Source: Chinchilla lanigera (taxonomy: Eukaryota; Chordata; Mammalia; Rodentia; Chinchillidae). Taken from it: a stretch of DNA of 64,000 bases. The notes under the pieces are model-generated. The model searched no databases, was not told the DNA's origin, and worked only from the letters and a program-made list of their open reading frames with translations. Where the stretch lies: the NCBI RefSeq assembly GCF_000276665.1, contig NW_004955417.1, positions 30,617,494 through 30,681,493 of the forward strand, in the 5' to 3' direction. Positions 11,613-22,800 of the stretch are shown here, piece after piece (position 1 is the first letter of the stretch; each line of letters opens with the position of its first letter). Both the position numbers and the translations under genes were made by a program.

Positions 11613-13169
11613 GCTGAAGCTGGAATCAATCACACATGTGGGGCTGCAGCAAGGCCAGTCCTGAGAACACAGAGTGCCCACGGCGAGCCACATGAACAAG
11701 CTGCTCCAGCTCTGACAGAGGTGCCCCGGCAATCCAAGTGAACAGGTTGCTAGGCAGAGGGTGTCACATGACATCAACCTGTGCAGTACATAAATAAGCG
11801 TACAGCACTGGTTGAGCAGTTCCTTTCCTCCCACCCAGAGAGAAGGCTCCACCTGACCCCAGCTCCCTGCATCCTGGCTTCATGTCTTCACCTTCTCCCC
11901 ACCCATCATGGTCCTCACCCTGGAAATTTCGAGAGCCACACAGGCTGAAGCACTTATGTATGTCTCACTTTGTCAAATTGTCACTTTAAATATATTCAAT
12001 TCTTTCAATGCTGGTTATATCTAAATACAGCCATAAAAGGAACAGAATGACTTGCATTTTTCATAAAAATCTAGCTTAGGATCATGATGAAAATGAAGAA
12101 GAGACCCAATTATTCAGTCATGGGTTTAAGCACCTGGATTAGCCCTTAGGTTCCGGGCACTACTGGAGGCAGGGGAGCATAGCACAGAGTGGTGAAGGGG
12201 GCCCTCCATCTCCTGCTTGGGCCCCCTGGAGAGCTGGGGACACACACTCTGCACTGAGATGAACATCTTCTCTTTCGCCCCAGAAGGAGTAACGTGGAAA
12301 GAAGTGCTGGGCTGCTGTTCAGCTCAGAAAGCCGGGGAGACCAGGCAGAGGCCAGGGCACAGCAGCCCGGCATCGTATGCACGCTTTCGTTTCAGAACCT
12401 CCTTGATTTCACTTGTAAACATCTGGGACAGAACAACAGCATCCTGGGTAGGACTGTGAATTCTTTGATCCTGTATGCAGTTCACCTCATGTGTCTGAAG
12501 GAAGATTTTGGGGTCTGCTGGTGGTGGGAGTGCCTATGAAGAGTCAAGCGACATGCATATAAATTAAAGGCCTGAGAGATTTCTAAAAGCCGAACACCAA
12601 TTAGGAAACCAGTTTCAAATTAGAATCATCTCCCATAATCACCACTCTGAAAGGAATTACCTTGCCCCCAAACTGGAGCCCACAGTGCCCTTTCATTTTG
12701 CAGCAGACCCTAAGGCTCGTTGTATTTATCTTTTCTTGTCCGTGCTGAATGAAATCCATGCCTTTGTGGTGGCAGATGGTGAGCTCATCACTGTGTTCTC
12801 AAGCCTTCACCATCTAGCATGTGCTGGGCGCCAACTCCAGCAGCAGGAGGCTGTCAACCAGCCAGACCCACGTTGACCCCGGGAGCTGCTGTCCACTAGG
12901 GGTGAAGACCATGTAAACCTGAGAAAGGAAACTGCCGGAGGTGAAGCCAAAGGAGGAGGAGGCTAGGGTCTCTCGGCCTTCTGTGAATGGGGGCTTTGCC
13001 CTCATAGCCTGTGGCTTCTTCTTTGGAGTTATCTAGATTTTGCCAGATACTCTACTCCAAAGTCTTGATAACACTGTGAAATATTCAGACACCAAAAGGT
13101 TTAAGTAATAAAATAATAACCCCAGTGTCAGAAATGAAGGCTGATCAATAAAATCGCCATCTCCTATGG
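11613..13169. other. Intergenic, nothing recognised
   Basis: Unique-looking sequence without a supportable gene. The open frames in 12146-12876 are short, overlap on both strands and have no domain features. Confidence 0.45.
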
Positions 13170-13900
13170 CTCTAAATCTCACCTCCCTCCTAGCCATGCT
13201 CCTTCCCTGGGTCCAATTTCACCCACCTCAGGCCCTTGCCTCTTTTTTTAACCATCTATGTGCATCTCCATACTACATATGTGTACACTGTTGCTTGTGT
13301 GCTTTAAACTATATATGGCACTATATTCTAGATATTCAAGCCAGATTTCCCCACAGGTGAGTGAGCATCATCCTTGTTGAAATGCATGGCGCTAGCTAGA
13401 ACACTTCTCTGTTCTTATTTTCCATCATGTGGACATCCCAGTACTTATTTCTGCTATGGCTGGTAGATCTCTAGTAGTGCTGCTTCGGGAATTCTGCTGC
13501 AGTCGTTCCAGAGAAGATGCCCCGAGTGCCTGAGCCAGAATTCCTGGGGCGGGGGGGGGTACTGGGAAGTGGAACTTTTGGGTCATCATGTACGGCAGAA
13601 CTTCCATCATCCAGATGTCACCATGCAGCACCTGTCATGACTGCAGTGATGAAAATTCCACCAGCCACATATGAATTACCATTTCCCATAATCTCGCTAA
13701 TTCCTGGTGTAGTTATACACAAAAATGTTTTCAGAAAGATTATGAAAGCGTATTTCAATGTGGCTTGAATTTACATTTTTCTTATCACCAGTGGATTTGA
13801 GCAACTTTTTAATGTTTAGTGGTCATTTAATTTTTTCATCTATGAATAATTTTTTCATCTATGAATTTTTTCATCTATGAATAGTTTTCTCCTCCCAATT
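13170..13900 (-). mobile_element. Old L1 fragment, minus strand
   Basis: The antisense L1 3' pattern is recognisable: TTTTGGGTCATCATGTACGG (the 'tgggtcata' region), GAATTTACATTTTTCTTATC ACCAGTGGATTTGAGCAACT, and 'ggtcattta'. It is strongly decayed, of an ancient L1M type, with approximate edges. Confidence 0.55.
13828..13884. repeat. Short tandem repeat, three units of TTTTTTCATCTATGAAT
   Basis: Three consecutive copies of TTTTTTCATCTATGAAT with short spacers, probably a local duplication within the decayed L1. Confidence 0.85.
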
Positions 13901-14494
13901 TTTCATTTTTGCTGACTTCCTTAAAAGTGTCTTCATCAGAATAATTCAATTTATCACCCCTAATTTCAAATTTATTAAAGCTTTGCTAGAAGACACTTGA
14001 ACTTCTTGGAATCTTAGAATACCTACATTAGATTCCCTGTACCAACTTTAGCCCACACAGTTTCTTCTTGGTAATAAACTTTGCTTCAATTTTGAAAACT
14101 GGAAGCAATGCATACCTTTTTGTTTCCTTAATTCTAACTATGCTTTGAGGATAAGCGATATGGTATATAGAAAAAACTAGGATCTTAGGGCAATTTTTGA
14201 AGGACTACAGAGATCAGAACCCTTCAGAGATCCTTTACGGATGAGCCACGGCAATGGCAATTGATGGTTAAAAGTCACAGAGAAACTTGAGAAAGGAAGG
14301 TGTCAGGCCAGAGAGGCCCTGGCTGGTGTGGTGAGCAGCAGTCCTGATGTAGGTGACGGTGAGGGAGTCATCACCCTCCCAGGAAGGTCCCCAAGAGGTC
14401 TGCCCAGCCATGCGTGACACTCATCCTGCATTACAGGGTCCTCTCGCATTGAGGACACACAGTGTGCATGAAGTAGCTATTTCCTGACTTGTGC

Positions 14495-14542
14495 TGGCTG
14501 TGTGAGAAATGCTTGACATGGCTGTGTGGGAAACGCTTGACA
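14495..14542. repeat. 24-bp tandem duplication
   Basis: Two adjacent copies of a 24-mer beginning TGGCTGTGTG and ending GCTTGACA, with two base differences. Confidence 0.85.
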
Positions 14543-14544
14543 CG

Positions 14545-14665
14545 TGAGCTCATGGGACTTCTCACCACTCCACAGAAACCATGAGGCCATGGTATAGATG
14601 GGAACACTGAGGCCCCTGGGGGGACAGTCAGCCACAGGTCCTGCTGCTGTCCCCATCATCCACAG
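14545..14665 (+). mobile_element. Probable MIR fragment
   Basis: A weak MIR core: GGTATAGATGGGAACACTGA followed by GGCCC and a CAGTCAGCCACAGGTC part. It resembles the 'gatgaggaaactgaggc…cacacagc' core but is diverged. Confidence 0.4.
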
Positions 14666-15414
14666 CCAGGACTCTGGGAGACAGAAGTCACTTTTAGGGA
14701 GTCATCCTCTGGCGTTACCACGGAAATGGGTAAAATCCCAGATGTAGGGAATTTGTGAGTAATTTTTGTGTCTGAAAAAAAGAAAGCAAAAAGCTACGTC
14801 TAGGATCTCAGCCTCCCGCACAGTCACCAAATTGAGCAGCCCCAAGGTCTTCCTCCCAAGCTCCCTGTAGTCCCCCAGCTCCACTGGCCTCCCCTCTCTG
14901 AGGCCACAAACCATCTGGCAGAACTAAGAGTCTGCTGGGGCTGGGCGGTCAAATGGTCAACCACCCTGGAGGAAGTTGCTGACAGGGAAGCTGTGTGTCT
15001 TTCACAAAGACACAATCGCTTGTTTTAAAAGGTAAGATGTCCTCGAAACGCTCTGTGCTCTCAGCAGGGTGAGTCCTAGCCAACTTGCTTCATTTCCCAT
15101 AGAGGCTCTGCTCACCCTTGAAACTCCATGACCGCCAACCCACAGAAGCTGTTTTCTGCTTTGAAGTTGCTTTGGGCTCAGACGTCAGGGTCTGGGCCAG
15201 GTTGGCTTCGGAAGACCTTCAGAGGCTGCTGCTTGCCCAGGTCAAGTCCTCTGCGTGGCGGTCAAGGCCTTGGCTCAGTCTTCAGGGAGGACTGAGCTGC
15301 TCCAGGCCAGGAAGGGTGAGAGAATGTTTCCACTGCAGGGCAGGGTATCAGGGGCGCTGGGGATGGTTTGGTTTTCTGAACCAAGGCTGTGACACAAAGA
15401 CTAAAAGTTAAAAT

Positions 15415-15905
15415 GTGCTTGGTGTGTTGTAAAGATACGTTTATTAGATCTAGAAATATCTGCGTTCCAAAATGGTAATGACTACACAATAGTTATTCTG
15501 TGCAGATCATTATTTCCCATGTAATTATTGCTAACTTGAGGTAATGATGAAATAATCTTAATAAATGGTCTCATAAAAAATAGTGTCATGGCAAATGGAC
15601 TGTGAGCAGCATGAGAAGTCGCACATGAAAACAGTTAGGAGCATTACCCAGAGTTCCCATTATGTCTTCAGCCACCTCGCCTTGCGATGCGCTAATATTT
15701 CTCTTAAATAGAGTCACGGATCATTAATTTCCTGGTCTTGAAATCTCTTATTATTAAAAATGTTACTTAGCAACCTTTAGACATTGAAGTGAATCCAAAT
15801 AAGAAAAGCCAAAAGGTCTGTTGGTCTGTTCACTCTCATTGTAAAAAGACGATTGATGTCCTGGGCTGGAATATTTTTCATTGCCCTCTTAGAATTATAT
15901 TGTCT
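15415..15905. promoter_or_regulatory. Candidate conserved non-coding element
   Basis: AT-rich, repeat-free and non-coding, with many homeodomain-type cores (TAATTA, ATTAAT, AATAATC, TTATTAG) and no transposon signature. In a gene-poor region next to a developmental gene this texture often marks a long-range enhancer. Composition alone is weak evidence. Confidence 0.25.
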
Positions 15906-16457
15906 TGACTGGTTTAGGGAGGGAAAGGAGTACAAATGAGCTTCCTTGGCTGCCCTGGCTCAAGGAACAAAATCACCAACTTTTGGTGTTTATCCCACAC
16001 GCTGCCTCTCTGTTCTGAAAACCATTCTCTTCCCTCTCCACGTGCGGGGTGCAGTGTTTGAAAACAGACGTGCTATCTCATTTCGGCTACGCAGGCAGCC
16101 AGCACAAAGGAGTCACTTTTTCTTTTCTTTGCAATTTGATTCATTGCCTGCCACGTTTTGCTAAAAGCCGTCAGATTTGCCTTCACGACCACCTTCTCCA
16201 GGTGGAGCCGCAGGAAGCACACCGACGGAGCTGGCCTTTCTGCGGGTCCCGCGCCCACTCCAGTGCGTGCCCCGAGGGCCTTGCTGCCCATCTTGGCACA
16301 CGGTTTCTAGGGTGCCTGGCTGTACGGTGTCCGGGGCCTGCACTTGGTGTCAGCACCATGCTTGGCTCTCTCAGAGCTGAGTGTTGGTGAAGGGACTGGC
16401 TCTGCCGCCCTGGCCTGGCCGCCACGGCGGTGTAGCTGAGCCTGCCTCCGAGGCTGT

Positions 16458-16480
16458 CTTATCCCCCGGGAAGGAGATAA
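16458..16480. promoter_or_regulatory. Inverted pair of GATA motifs
   Basis: CTTATC and AGATAA face each other across 11 bases (CCCCGGGAAGG), inside a GC-rich unique segment. The sequence shows the motifs only; binding is untested. Confidence 0.25.
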
Positions 16481-16924
16481 TCAAGGGCCACACTTCAGCC
16501 CGGCCCAGGGCTCAGTCTCCAGACGCTCAGTGACCAGCACCGGAGTCAGTTCCTGTGCAAGAAGTAGATGAGTTTAAAACAATACATTAAATATTTTTCC
16601 ACATCATTCCAAAGATACAGGTGTCTGTCGATACAGTAGGCTTTTCAAAGAATTATAGACCCATATTTAAATCAGTATGAACCTACCTTTACCCACAGAC
16701 GCCTTACCTGCTGCTTTGGAAGAAGAGATTATAAATAATCACTTGTGCTGTCCTGTGCGTCTATGCATTTAGATATAGACTAGGGTAGGCTGTTAACACA
16801 GTAGTTGTACGTACTCACAGGGTGCGCACAATCAAGGCAGGATAATCAACCCACCCACCACTCCAAAGGTTCAACATTTCTTCAGGCTGGGAATCTTCAA
16901 AATCCTCCCTCCAAGCTACTTTGA

Positions 16925-17310
16925 AGGTTGTTGACTACTGCAAGCCAGCTCTCCCACTGTGCTACAGAAAAATGTGCTCTGTACGCACTAGCCAACCTCA
17001 TAGCAACCGTCTCTCCCTCTCTTCATGTACACAGCAACACGGTTGGCTTTCATGTTCAATGGAGGACACGCATTTTTTTTCCCATGCCTGGTTTACTTCC
17101 CCTAACATAACGACCACCATTTCCATCCGTATTATTGCCAATGACAGGATTTCATTCTTGTTCATGGCTGAGTAGTATTCTAGCGTGTTATATATTTGTA
17201 TATATCCCACATTTTCTTTATTCCTGAGCCAATGGGCTCTTAGTGTGATACTATATTTTGGCTGTTGTAAATAAGGCTGCATTAAATATGGAAGTATAGA
17301 CACCAAATAG
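16925..17310 (-). mobile_element. L1 ORF2 C-terminal fragment, minus strand
   Basis: The minus strand encodes a KENVGYIQIYNTLEYYSAM segment typical of the ORF2 C-terminus. On the plus strand the usual antisense words are visible (ATGGCTGAGTAGTATTCTAG, GGCTGTTGTAAATAAGGCTG). Confidence 0.8.
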
Positions 17311-17319
17311 TTTTAATAG

Positions 17320-17423
17320 CAATTTATGGGCTAACAATCACATCCTCTGCAGAACTATAACACTGTAATTAAAAAACCTCACAGACAATCAAAAACTTCT
17401 CTTCCTGAACTTCACAAACACTT
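17320..17423 (+). repeat. Left copy of a ~103-bp duplicated sequence
   Basis: Starts CAATTTATGGGCTAACAATC and ends near CTTCACAAACACTT. It aligns without gaps to 19383-19486 at about 80 percent identity by hand count, with most differences being transitions. Not recognised as a known family. Confidence 0.8.
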
Positions 17424-17554
17424 TTTTTAAAGTTATGGATAATTTTAAGAATACTTTTGTCTTTATTAAAGATATCAATGTAAAATTCCATGTTTACATC
17501 TGAAGTTTGAGAACATTTCTTCGATTCTATTTGAAGTTTTCCAGCGGAGATGTA

Positions 17555-17814
17555 AATTCAGTGGCTCTGGGAAGGGCGCTGCGAGCGAGGGCCACGCTCC
17601 AGTCCACGGCCGCTGGGAGGATGGTGAGGACGCGGAGGACACAGAGGAGGACGGAGAGCAAGAGTCCGCGCGGGCCACCGTCGCCGGCCTCAGGGACGCC
17701 GCTTCCGCTTCCGGCGCGTTCGCCGGCCCGACGGTGCACAGCCTGCCCCTCTCGGGGCCAGGTCTCAGGCTGTGCCGCCCTGGGGCGGGCCGGGACTGGA
17801 GGGGGAGCACAACC
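17555..17814. promoter_or_regulatory. CpG-rich block cut by an assembly gap
   Basis: An abrupt change from AT-rich DNA to about 260 bases dense in CpG (CCGCGCGG, CGTCGCCGG, TTCCGGCGCGTTCGCCGG), running into unknown bases. It fits the left half of a CpG island. Frames are open in several phases, as expected for CpG-rich DNA, and none shows a protein family. No TATA, donor site or start context decides a transcript. Confidence 0.5.
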
Positions 17815-18224
17815 NNNNNNNNNNNNNNNNNNNNNNNNNNNNNNNNNNNNNNNNNNNNNNNNNNNNNNNNNNNNNNNNNNNNNNNNNNNNNNNNNNNNNN
17901 NNNNNNNNNNNNNNNNNNNNNNNNNNNNNNNNNNNNNNNNNNNNNNNNNNNNNNNNNNNNNNNNNNNNNNNNNNNNNNNNNNNNNNNNNNNNNNNNNNNN
18001 NNNNNNNNNNNNNNNNNNNNNNNNNNNNNNNNNNNNNNNNNNNNNNNNNNNNNNNNNNNNNNNNNNNNNNNNNNNNNNNNNNNNNNNNNNNNNNNNNNNN
18101 NNNNNNNNNNNNNNNNNNNNNNNNNNNNNNNNNNNNNNNNNNNNNNNNNNNNNNNNNNNNNNNNNNNNNNNNNNNNNNNNNNNNNNNNNNNNNNNNNNNN
18201 NNNNNNNNNNNNNNNNNNNNNNNN
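17815..18224. other. Assembly gap (410 N)
   Basis: All bases are unknown. The gap directly follows the CpG-rich block and ends in AT-rich sequence, so the missing part is probably GC-rich DNA that sequenced poorly. Confidence 1.
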
Positions 18225-18485
18225 GCTCATTTTAATAAAGTGCTTTCTTACAACATCAAGAAAATTTTAAAACAAATCGTTTCAGCACTAAACTCAATCA
18301 CTATTATGGAGCAAAAATCTTATAATCCACGAAAATATGTTTAATAATTGTGCCAATTTTTAGATGGTGGTCTTTTGAATTTCCTAAATTTCCTAATTAG
18401 GGAGTAGCCAATTTAATGACAAAGAACTGCGCATGGCCCCTAATTACAGAGGGACGCGGAGCCGCTAAAGAGAGGGTACGAACAT
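18225..18485. promoter_or_regulatory. Candidate conserved non-coding element beside the gap
   Basis: AT-rich unique DNA with a duplicated 'AATTTCCTAA' word and TAATTA/CCTAATTA cores near 18394-18445. No transposon signature. Weak evidence, from composition and motifs only. Confidence 0.2.
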
Positions 18486-19382
18486 TCCGTCCATTTCGTC
18501 TGCTGCTGTTCCACAGAGCACATCAGAGTTCAAAACTGTAAGATGAAACACATTCTGCCTGTTTTCCAGGCTCAGCAGCCTGTGTTTTGAATGCACTCAT
18601 TTAAGTTCAAGGACACACATTTAACGTCCGCCCTTTGTAGGCTTTCAGCAGTGTGCACACACGGCAGCCCCATCTGCTTCCAGCCTGGTAGGAGGGACCC
18701 CAAGCCGTCCTGCTCCGCGGTATCGGGTCAAGGCTGGACACACGCATGGCCACCTGGGTGCTGGTGTCAGGAGCGTGCTCCCAGCCGCACTCGGAGAGTG
18801 GCTTTGCTTTGAGCTGTGGCTCGACATGGTGCTCTCTTTTCCCACGTGATCCCACTGAGATTTACCCCGGAAGCTCTTAGTCAAGAAATTTCAGAACAAG
18901 GAAAAGAGCATCATGAGCTTTCAGGAGGATTTTGCCTGCATATCCAAGAGAAAAAATTTCATCTTCAGGGACTCGCATGAATTGGCAGCGTGGAAATGGG
19001 CAGGGTGGGCCAGGAAAGAAGGAGAAAGAGAGAGCCGGGCGGCCGGACATGCCTCGGCGAGGATGGGTGCAGGGCTCCATGTCTGTGGGGTCAGGCATGA
19101 CTCAAGACGGATGTGGAAGGTGCGCAAGCCCAGCTCCTCCTTGTTGTAAAGAAACTCGTAGCAGTTCATCTCCAGGCACTGAGTTCCCACGCTGCAAACA
19201 AGTATCTCACTGCCCTAATTAAAGCTTAGATCGCAGCACTTTGTAAAAAGTAAAATAGAACTGAGAACACATCTGATAAAGTATAAAGTCCAAAGGAGGT
19301 AAATCACCCAGGTTCCTGTTTTGCTCTCTATTAAATGAGCAACATCTCGGAAGCACAGTTGTCTTAGAAAAAGAATAGGAAA
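18486..19382. other. Intergenic, nothing recognised
   Basis: Mixed-composition unique sequence. Overlapping short frames on both strands (for example 18607-18884) look like chance. Confidence 0.5.
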
Positions 19383-19486
19383 CAATTTATAGGGTAACAG
19401 TCACGTCTTTCATAGAACTATAACATTGTAATCGAAAAATCTTACAAATAATCTAAAACTTCTTTTCCTGACCTTCACAGATACTT
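19383..19486 (+). repeat. Right copy of the ~103-bp duplicated sequence
   Basis: Starts CAATTTATAGGGTAACAGTC and ends CTTCACAGATACTT. Same orientation as the copy at 17320, about 2.06 kb away, with the CpG-rich block and assembly gap between them. The homology stops sharply at both edges. Confidence 0.8.
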
Positions 19487-22419
19487 CCTTGTCTGGATTC
19501 TGGGCTGATTAAAGTGTTAGTAGTCAAAATAACCTGTAAGAACTCTTAGATCATTAGCATAACCCTTTCAATTAACTATTTACAGACTAACAATTTACCA
19601 TTAACTGTTAACTATTTACTGTCTGTGCAATTATGAACAATAAAATCAGAGTAGAGACCCGGGCTCTTCTTTCAAAGTGTAGAACACATGATTAATTGTT
19701 GAAAAATTTAAATCATTTCATTTAAAAGCACAATACTACAAATATCAAATGTAAAGAGAGTGTCAAGGGTAAGTCAGGAGGAAGGGCAGGAGGATGCCCT
19801 GGGTCTCAGGTAAGGTGGCCAGTTGGTCTGTCACTGCAGCGCAGGCCCGTGGACTGGAGGCCAAACAGCAGAAGCCTGCATGTCCACAGCTGGGGTGTCA
19901 GTGCACGGGGTTCCTCAGAGCTCATGGACAGCCACCTCCCAGTGTCCTCACCTGCCTTTCCTGTGGGAATCCATACCGCGGTTTCTTCCTCTCTCTAAGG
20001 CCTTAGAGTACATCTTTGTGACCTCACTGAGCCCTCTCCTTGTCTTCTTCAAAGGCCCTACCTGCACAGTCACATCGGGAACCAGAGCTTCTGCACAACT
20101 TTAGTGGGCCTGCGAGGGGTCAGCGTCCTGTTCCCGGCATGTGGAATTGGGGTAAGTTGAGTGCGGTGGGGAGGGTGCTCATTGGTGGGGAACAATTGTA
20201 AGCTGTCCCTTGTGAGTGACAGACTTGTGCAGTGTGTGCACCTGGAGAGACCTCCGTGGTCATCTACCTCCGTGGTCATTGCCTCCATAGACACCGAGGA
20301 ATACTTACGCATTATTGAAGAAGTTGGACAACAAAATATGGCATCATCCTCATTAGAACATTCGTCAATCTCTTTTCTCAAAATATTTATTAAAGACAGA
20401 TAGATGTCTTAGTCACTTTCCAGTCACTGAGGTACAGGACCCAACACCAGCAATTTTAGGCAGAGCGATTTCTTTGAGCTCGTGGTTGCAGTCCATGGTC
20501 GGCTGGCTCCCAGGTGGAAACTGTGTGGCAGAGGAAGAGCTGCCAGGGTCGTGGCGGGAGGAAACAGAGAGGGCAAGAGGAGCTGAGAGGGGAGACTCGG
20601 CCTGTCGGCTCGTCTCCAGGGAGCTGCCCCTGCTGAGCAGACCCCGTCCCCAAAGAGCAAGGCAGACGCTCACCCCACGACCCAGTCACCCTCCTGGGGC
20701 TGCCTGCGAGCACACAGGGCCTTCGGGGACTTTCCCTGTCTAAACCATAACTGTAGATGTCACTGTGAGTTCCTAACTTAGACATGCTGATTATTCTGCT
20801 CAAGTATCATTTGGTCTTTTCTGTGACTGCTGATCAGATTGCAGTTAAGTGATGTAGTTTCTTGATGTCAAGAACAAGCAGAGTGAAAGACTGCATTACA
20901 GAGGGTGCCACCAAGTTAACTAATCATCTCAGAAATCTCATGGCTTATTAAAATAAATATGTACCTTTGGCTTGGCCCAAGCCTTGTGTAGCCGTCTTTC
21001 TTACACAGGCACTGAGAGATCCATGTTGTTTTCACTGCATCTGTGGTGCTGCTGGGGAGAAAGGAAGCTGTACAGAATGGACAGCTACTCTCAGACCCCT
21101 TGCGGAGTGGACACACAGAGTTCCTGGCCGAAGCACCTGGTTAAGATCAGTGATCTGGGCCCCACCGACTGCCAGAGGGTAGGGAGTGGGGGCTCCCAGG
21201 GTCAGAGCAGAGAGGACTGCACTGTAAGTACAAGAGTCTTCACTTCATTTAGGTTTTCCCCATAGTGTATGTGGGAAAATGTAGCTAGGACAGGCAAGCG
21301 CGGTGGGGGAAAAGGTTGGGAACATACTTGTTTAATTTAACAATGGACTGCAAGTTCTTAAAGCTGTCATTGTCATGTTCTACACAGCAAATCCTGAGGA
21401 CAGTGTTCTCGCCGCTGTTCTGTTTTCCTGTAAACACCATGGTTGTGTGTGCACGTGCGGTACTTACCAGCTCTGTCCAAACACGTAAGCTTGCACATCA
21501 GAGGGCTGCTACCAAAGTACCTCGGTAATTACAGCCTTAAAAAGTCCTCGTCGTTGAAAATTACAAACCCGAAGGCCTATAATTCACAGCAGACTTGTTT
21601 TGCTGCTCACTTGGTATCTTTTATTATTAAATTGGAAAGAAATAAGGGGAAATTCTTTGTAGGGTCTTTGAGATAATTATTTCATCATAAATGCAGATGA
21701 AATTAGTAGGTGATACGGGAACCTGAAATTAAGTATCATTATCACATTTGTGTGAAGTGTAGTTTCCAAACATTTTAAGCATTGACTTATTTTAAGTTCT
21801 TCCTACATCAAAACCATTTTCAAGAGATTATAAACCATTGGTAAGATTCACTCTTAGAGTATACAACAAAGAAATAAATTTGAGAAGATCAAGCCCTCAA
21901 TTATTACAAATTTTTACTAATTATCCTACAGTTCTCTCACAAATTGTATAATAAAATTGTGGAAGGGAACTACACAAGCCTTGAGCACTCATCTTCCTGA
22001 TTTGTCCAAATGACTGCCAGCTCCTGGCCTCCTCTTTGGGTGCCTCTACCCTTCATCCTTGTACCATGGAACCTGACTCTAGTTGAAGTCTGAGGTCCAA
22101 GTGCCCCACGTGCTCCTCGCTGTCCCTTCACCGTTCCCTCTCTGGGTCATCCCAGGGAGACCCATGATTCTAGGAGCCATCCCTAAGTCATCCCCCCGGG
22201 ATGACCTTACCCCAAAACTCCACATCCATACCCAGCTCTTTCTTGCTCTGTTCACCTAGCTATGTAACAATCACCTCAAGTTTTGCTTGTGAAAGAGGAA
22301 GTGATTTATTCTCCAGTCTTTCCCTGTCTCTGGTTCCTTTTCCCCCTTGTTCTACCCCTACTTCATCAACTTTTGTGTAAATTTCCGCCAGAGAATCTTT
22401 GGAATCCAAACCCTCCTCG
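19487..22419. other. Intergenic, nothing recognised
   Basis: No gene or clear repeat. Frames at 20413-20803 overlap on both strands and lack family features. A 12-bp word (ctccgtggtcat) occurs twice near 20250-20280. 21700-21960 is AT-rich and unique. Confidence 0.45.
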
Positions 22420-22800
22420 TTCTTTACTACTGCTCACTGATGCCTGTCCTATTCTCACCTGAGTCCCACAAGAACCTCTTGTCTCGGCATTCATTCTAAA
22501 CATGGAATTGTGCAGATCCTTCCCCTGCGTCAAGTCTGCCAATGGGTTCCCCAGGGCTTGGCCTGAGATCCACCTTCACAAATGTGCACAGCCCCTCCTG
22601 ACTACGTCCCTCCACTCCACGGTCTTCCTGGCTGAGCTGGAACAGTTCGCCCCTGTACTCAATCATCCTGACTTTGTACGTCACACCTTTGGACTGGCTC
22701 TTCCCAGTGTGCAGGCTGTTCTTTCCCAGGTTTTCATGTACCCATCCTTAGATTCTGTCAGAGGAGGCCCTTGGGGCACTGTCCTTGACACGCCTGCCTT
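22420..22800 (+). mobile_element. L2 LINE fragment
   Basis: Order and words fit the L2 3' region: GTCTGCCAATGGGTTCCCCA, then 'GGCCTGAGATCCACCTTCAC', CTCCTGACTACGTCCCTCCA, GGACTGGCTCTTCCCAGTGT. Diverged, with approximate edges. 22020-22300 may be an upstream piece of the same element. Confidence 0.55.

Noticed and set aside
17475..18235. Frames of about 180-250 codons on both strands crossing the gap
   Set aside because: More than half of each is unknown bases; the rest is open because the DNA is CpG-rich.
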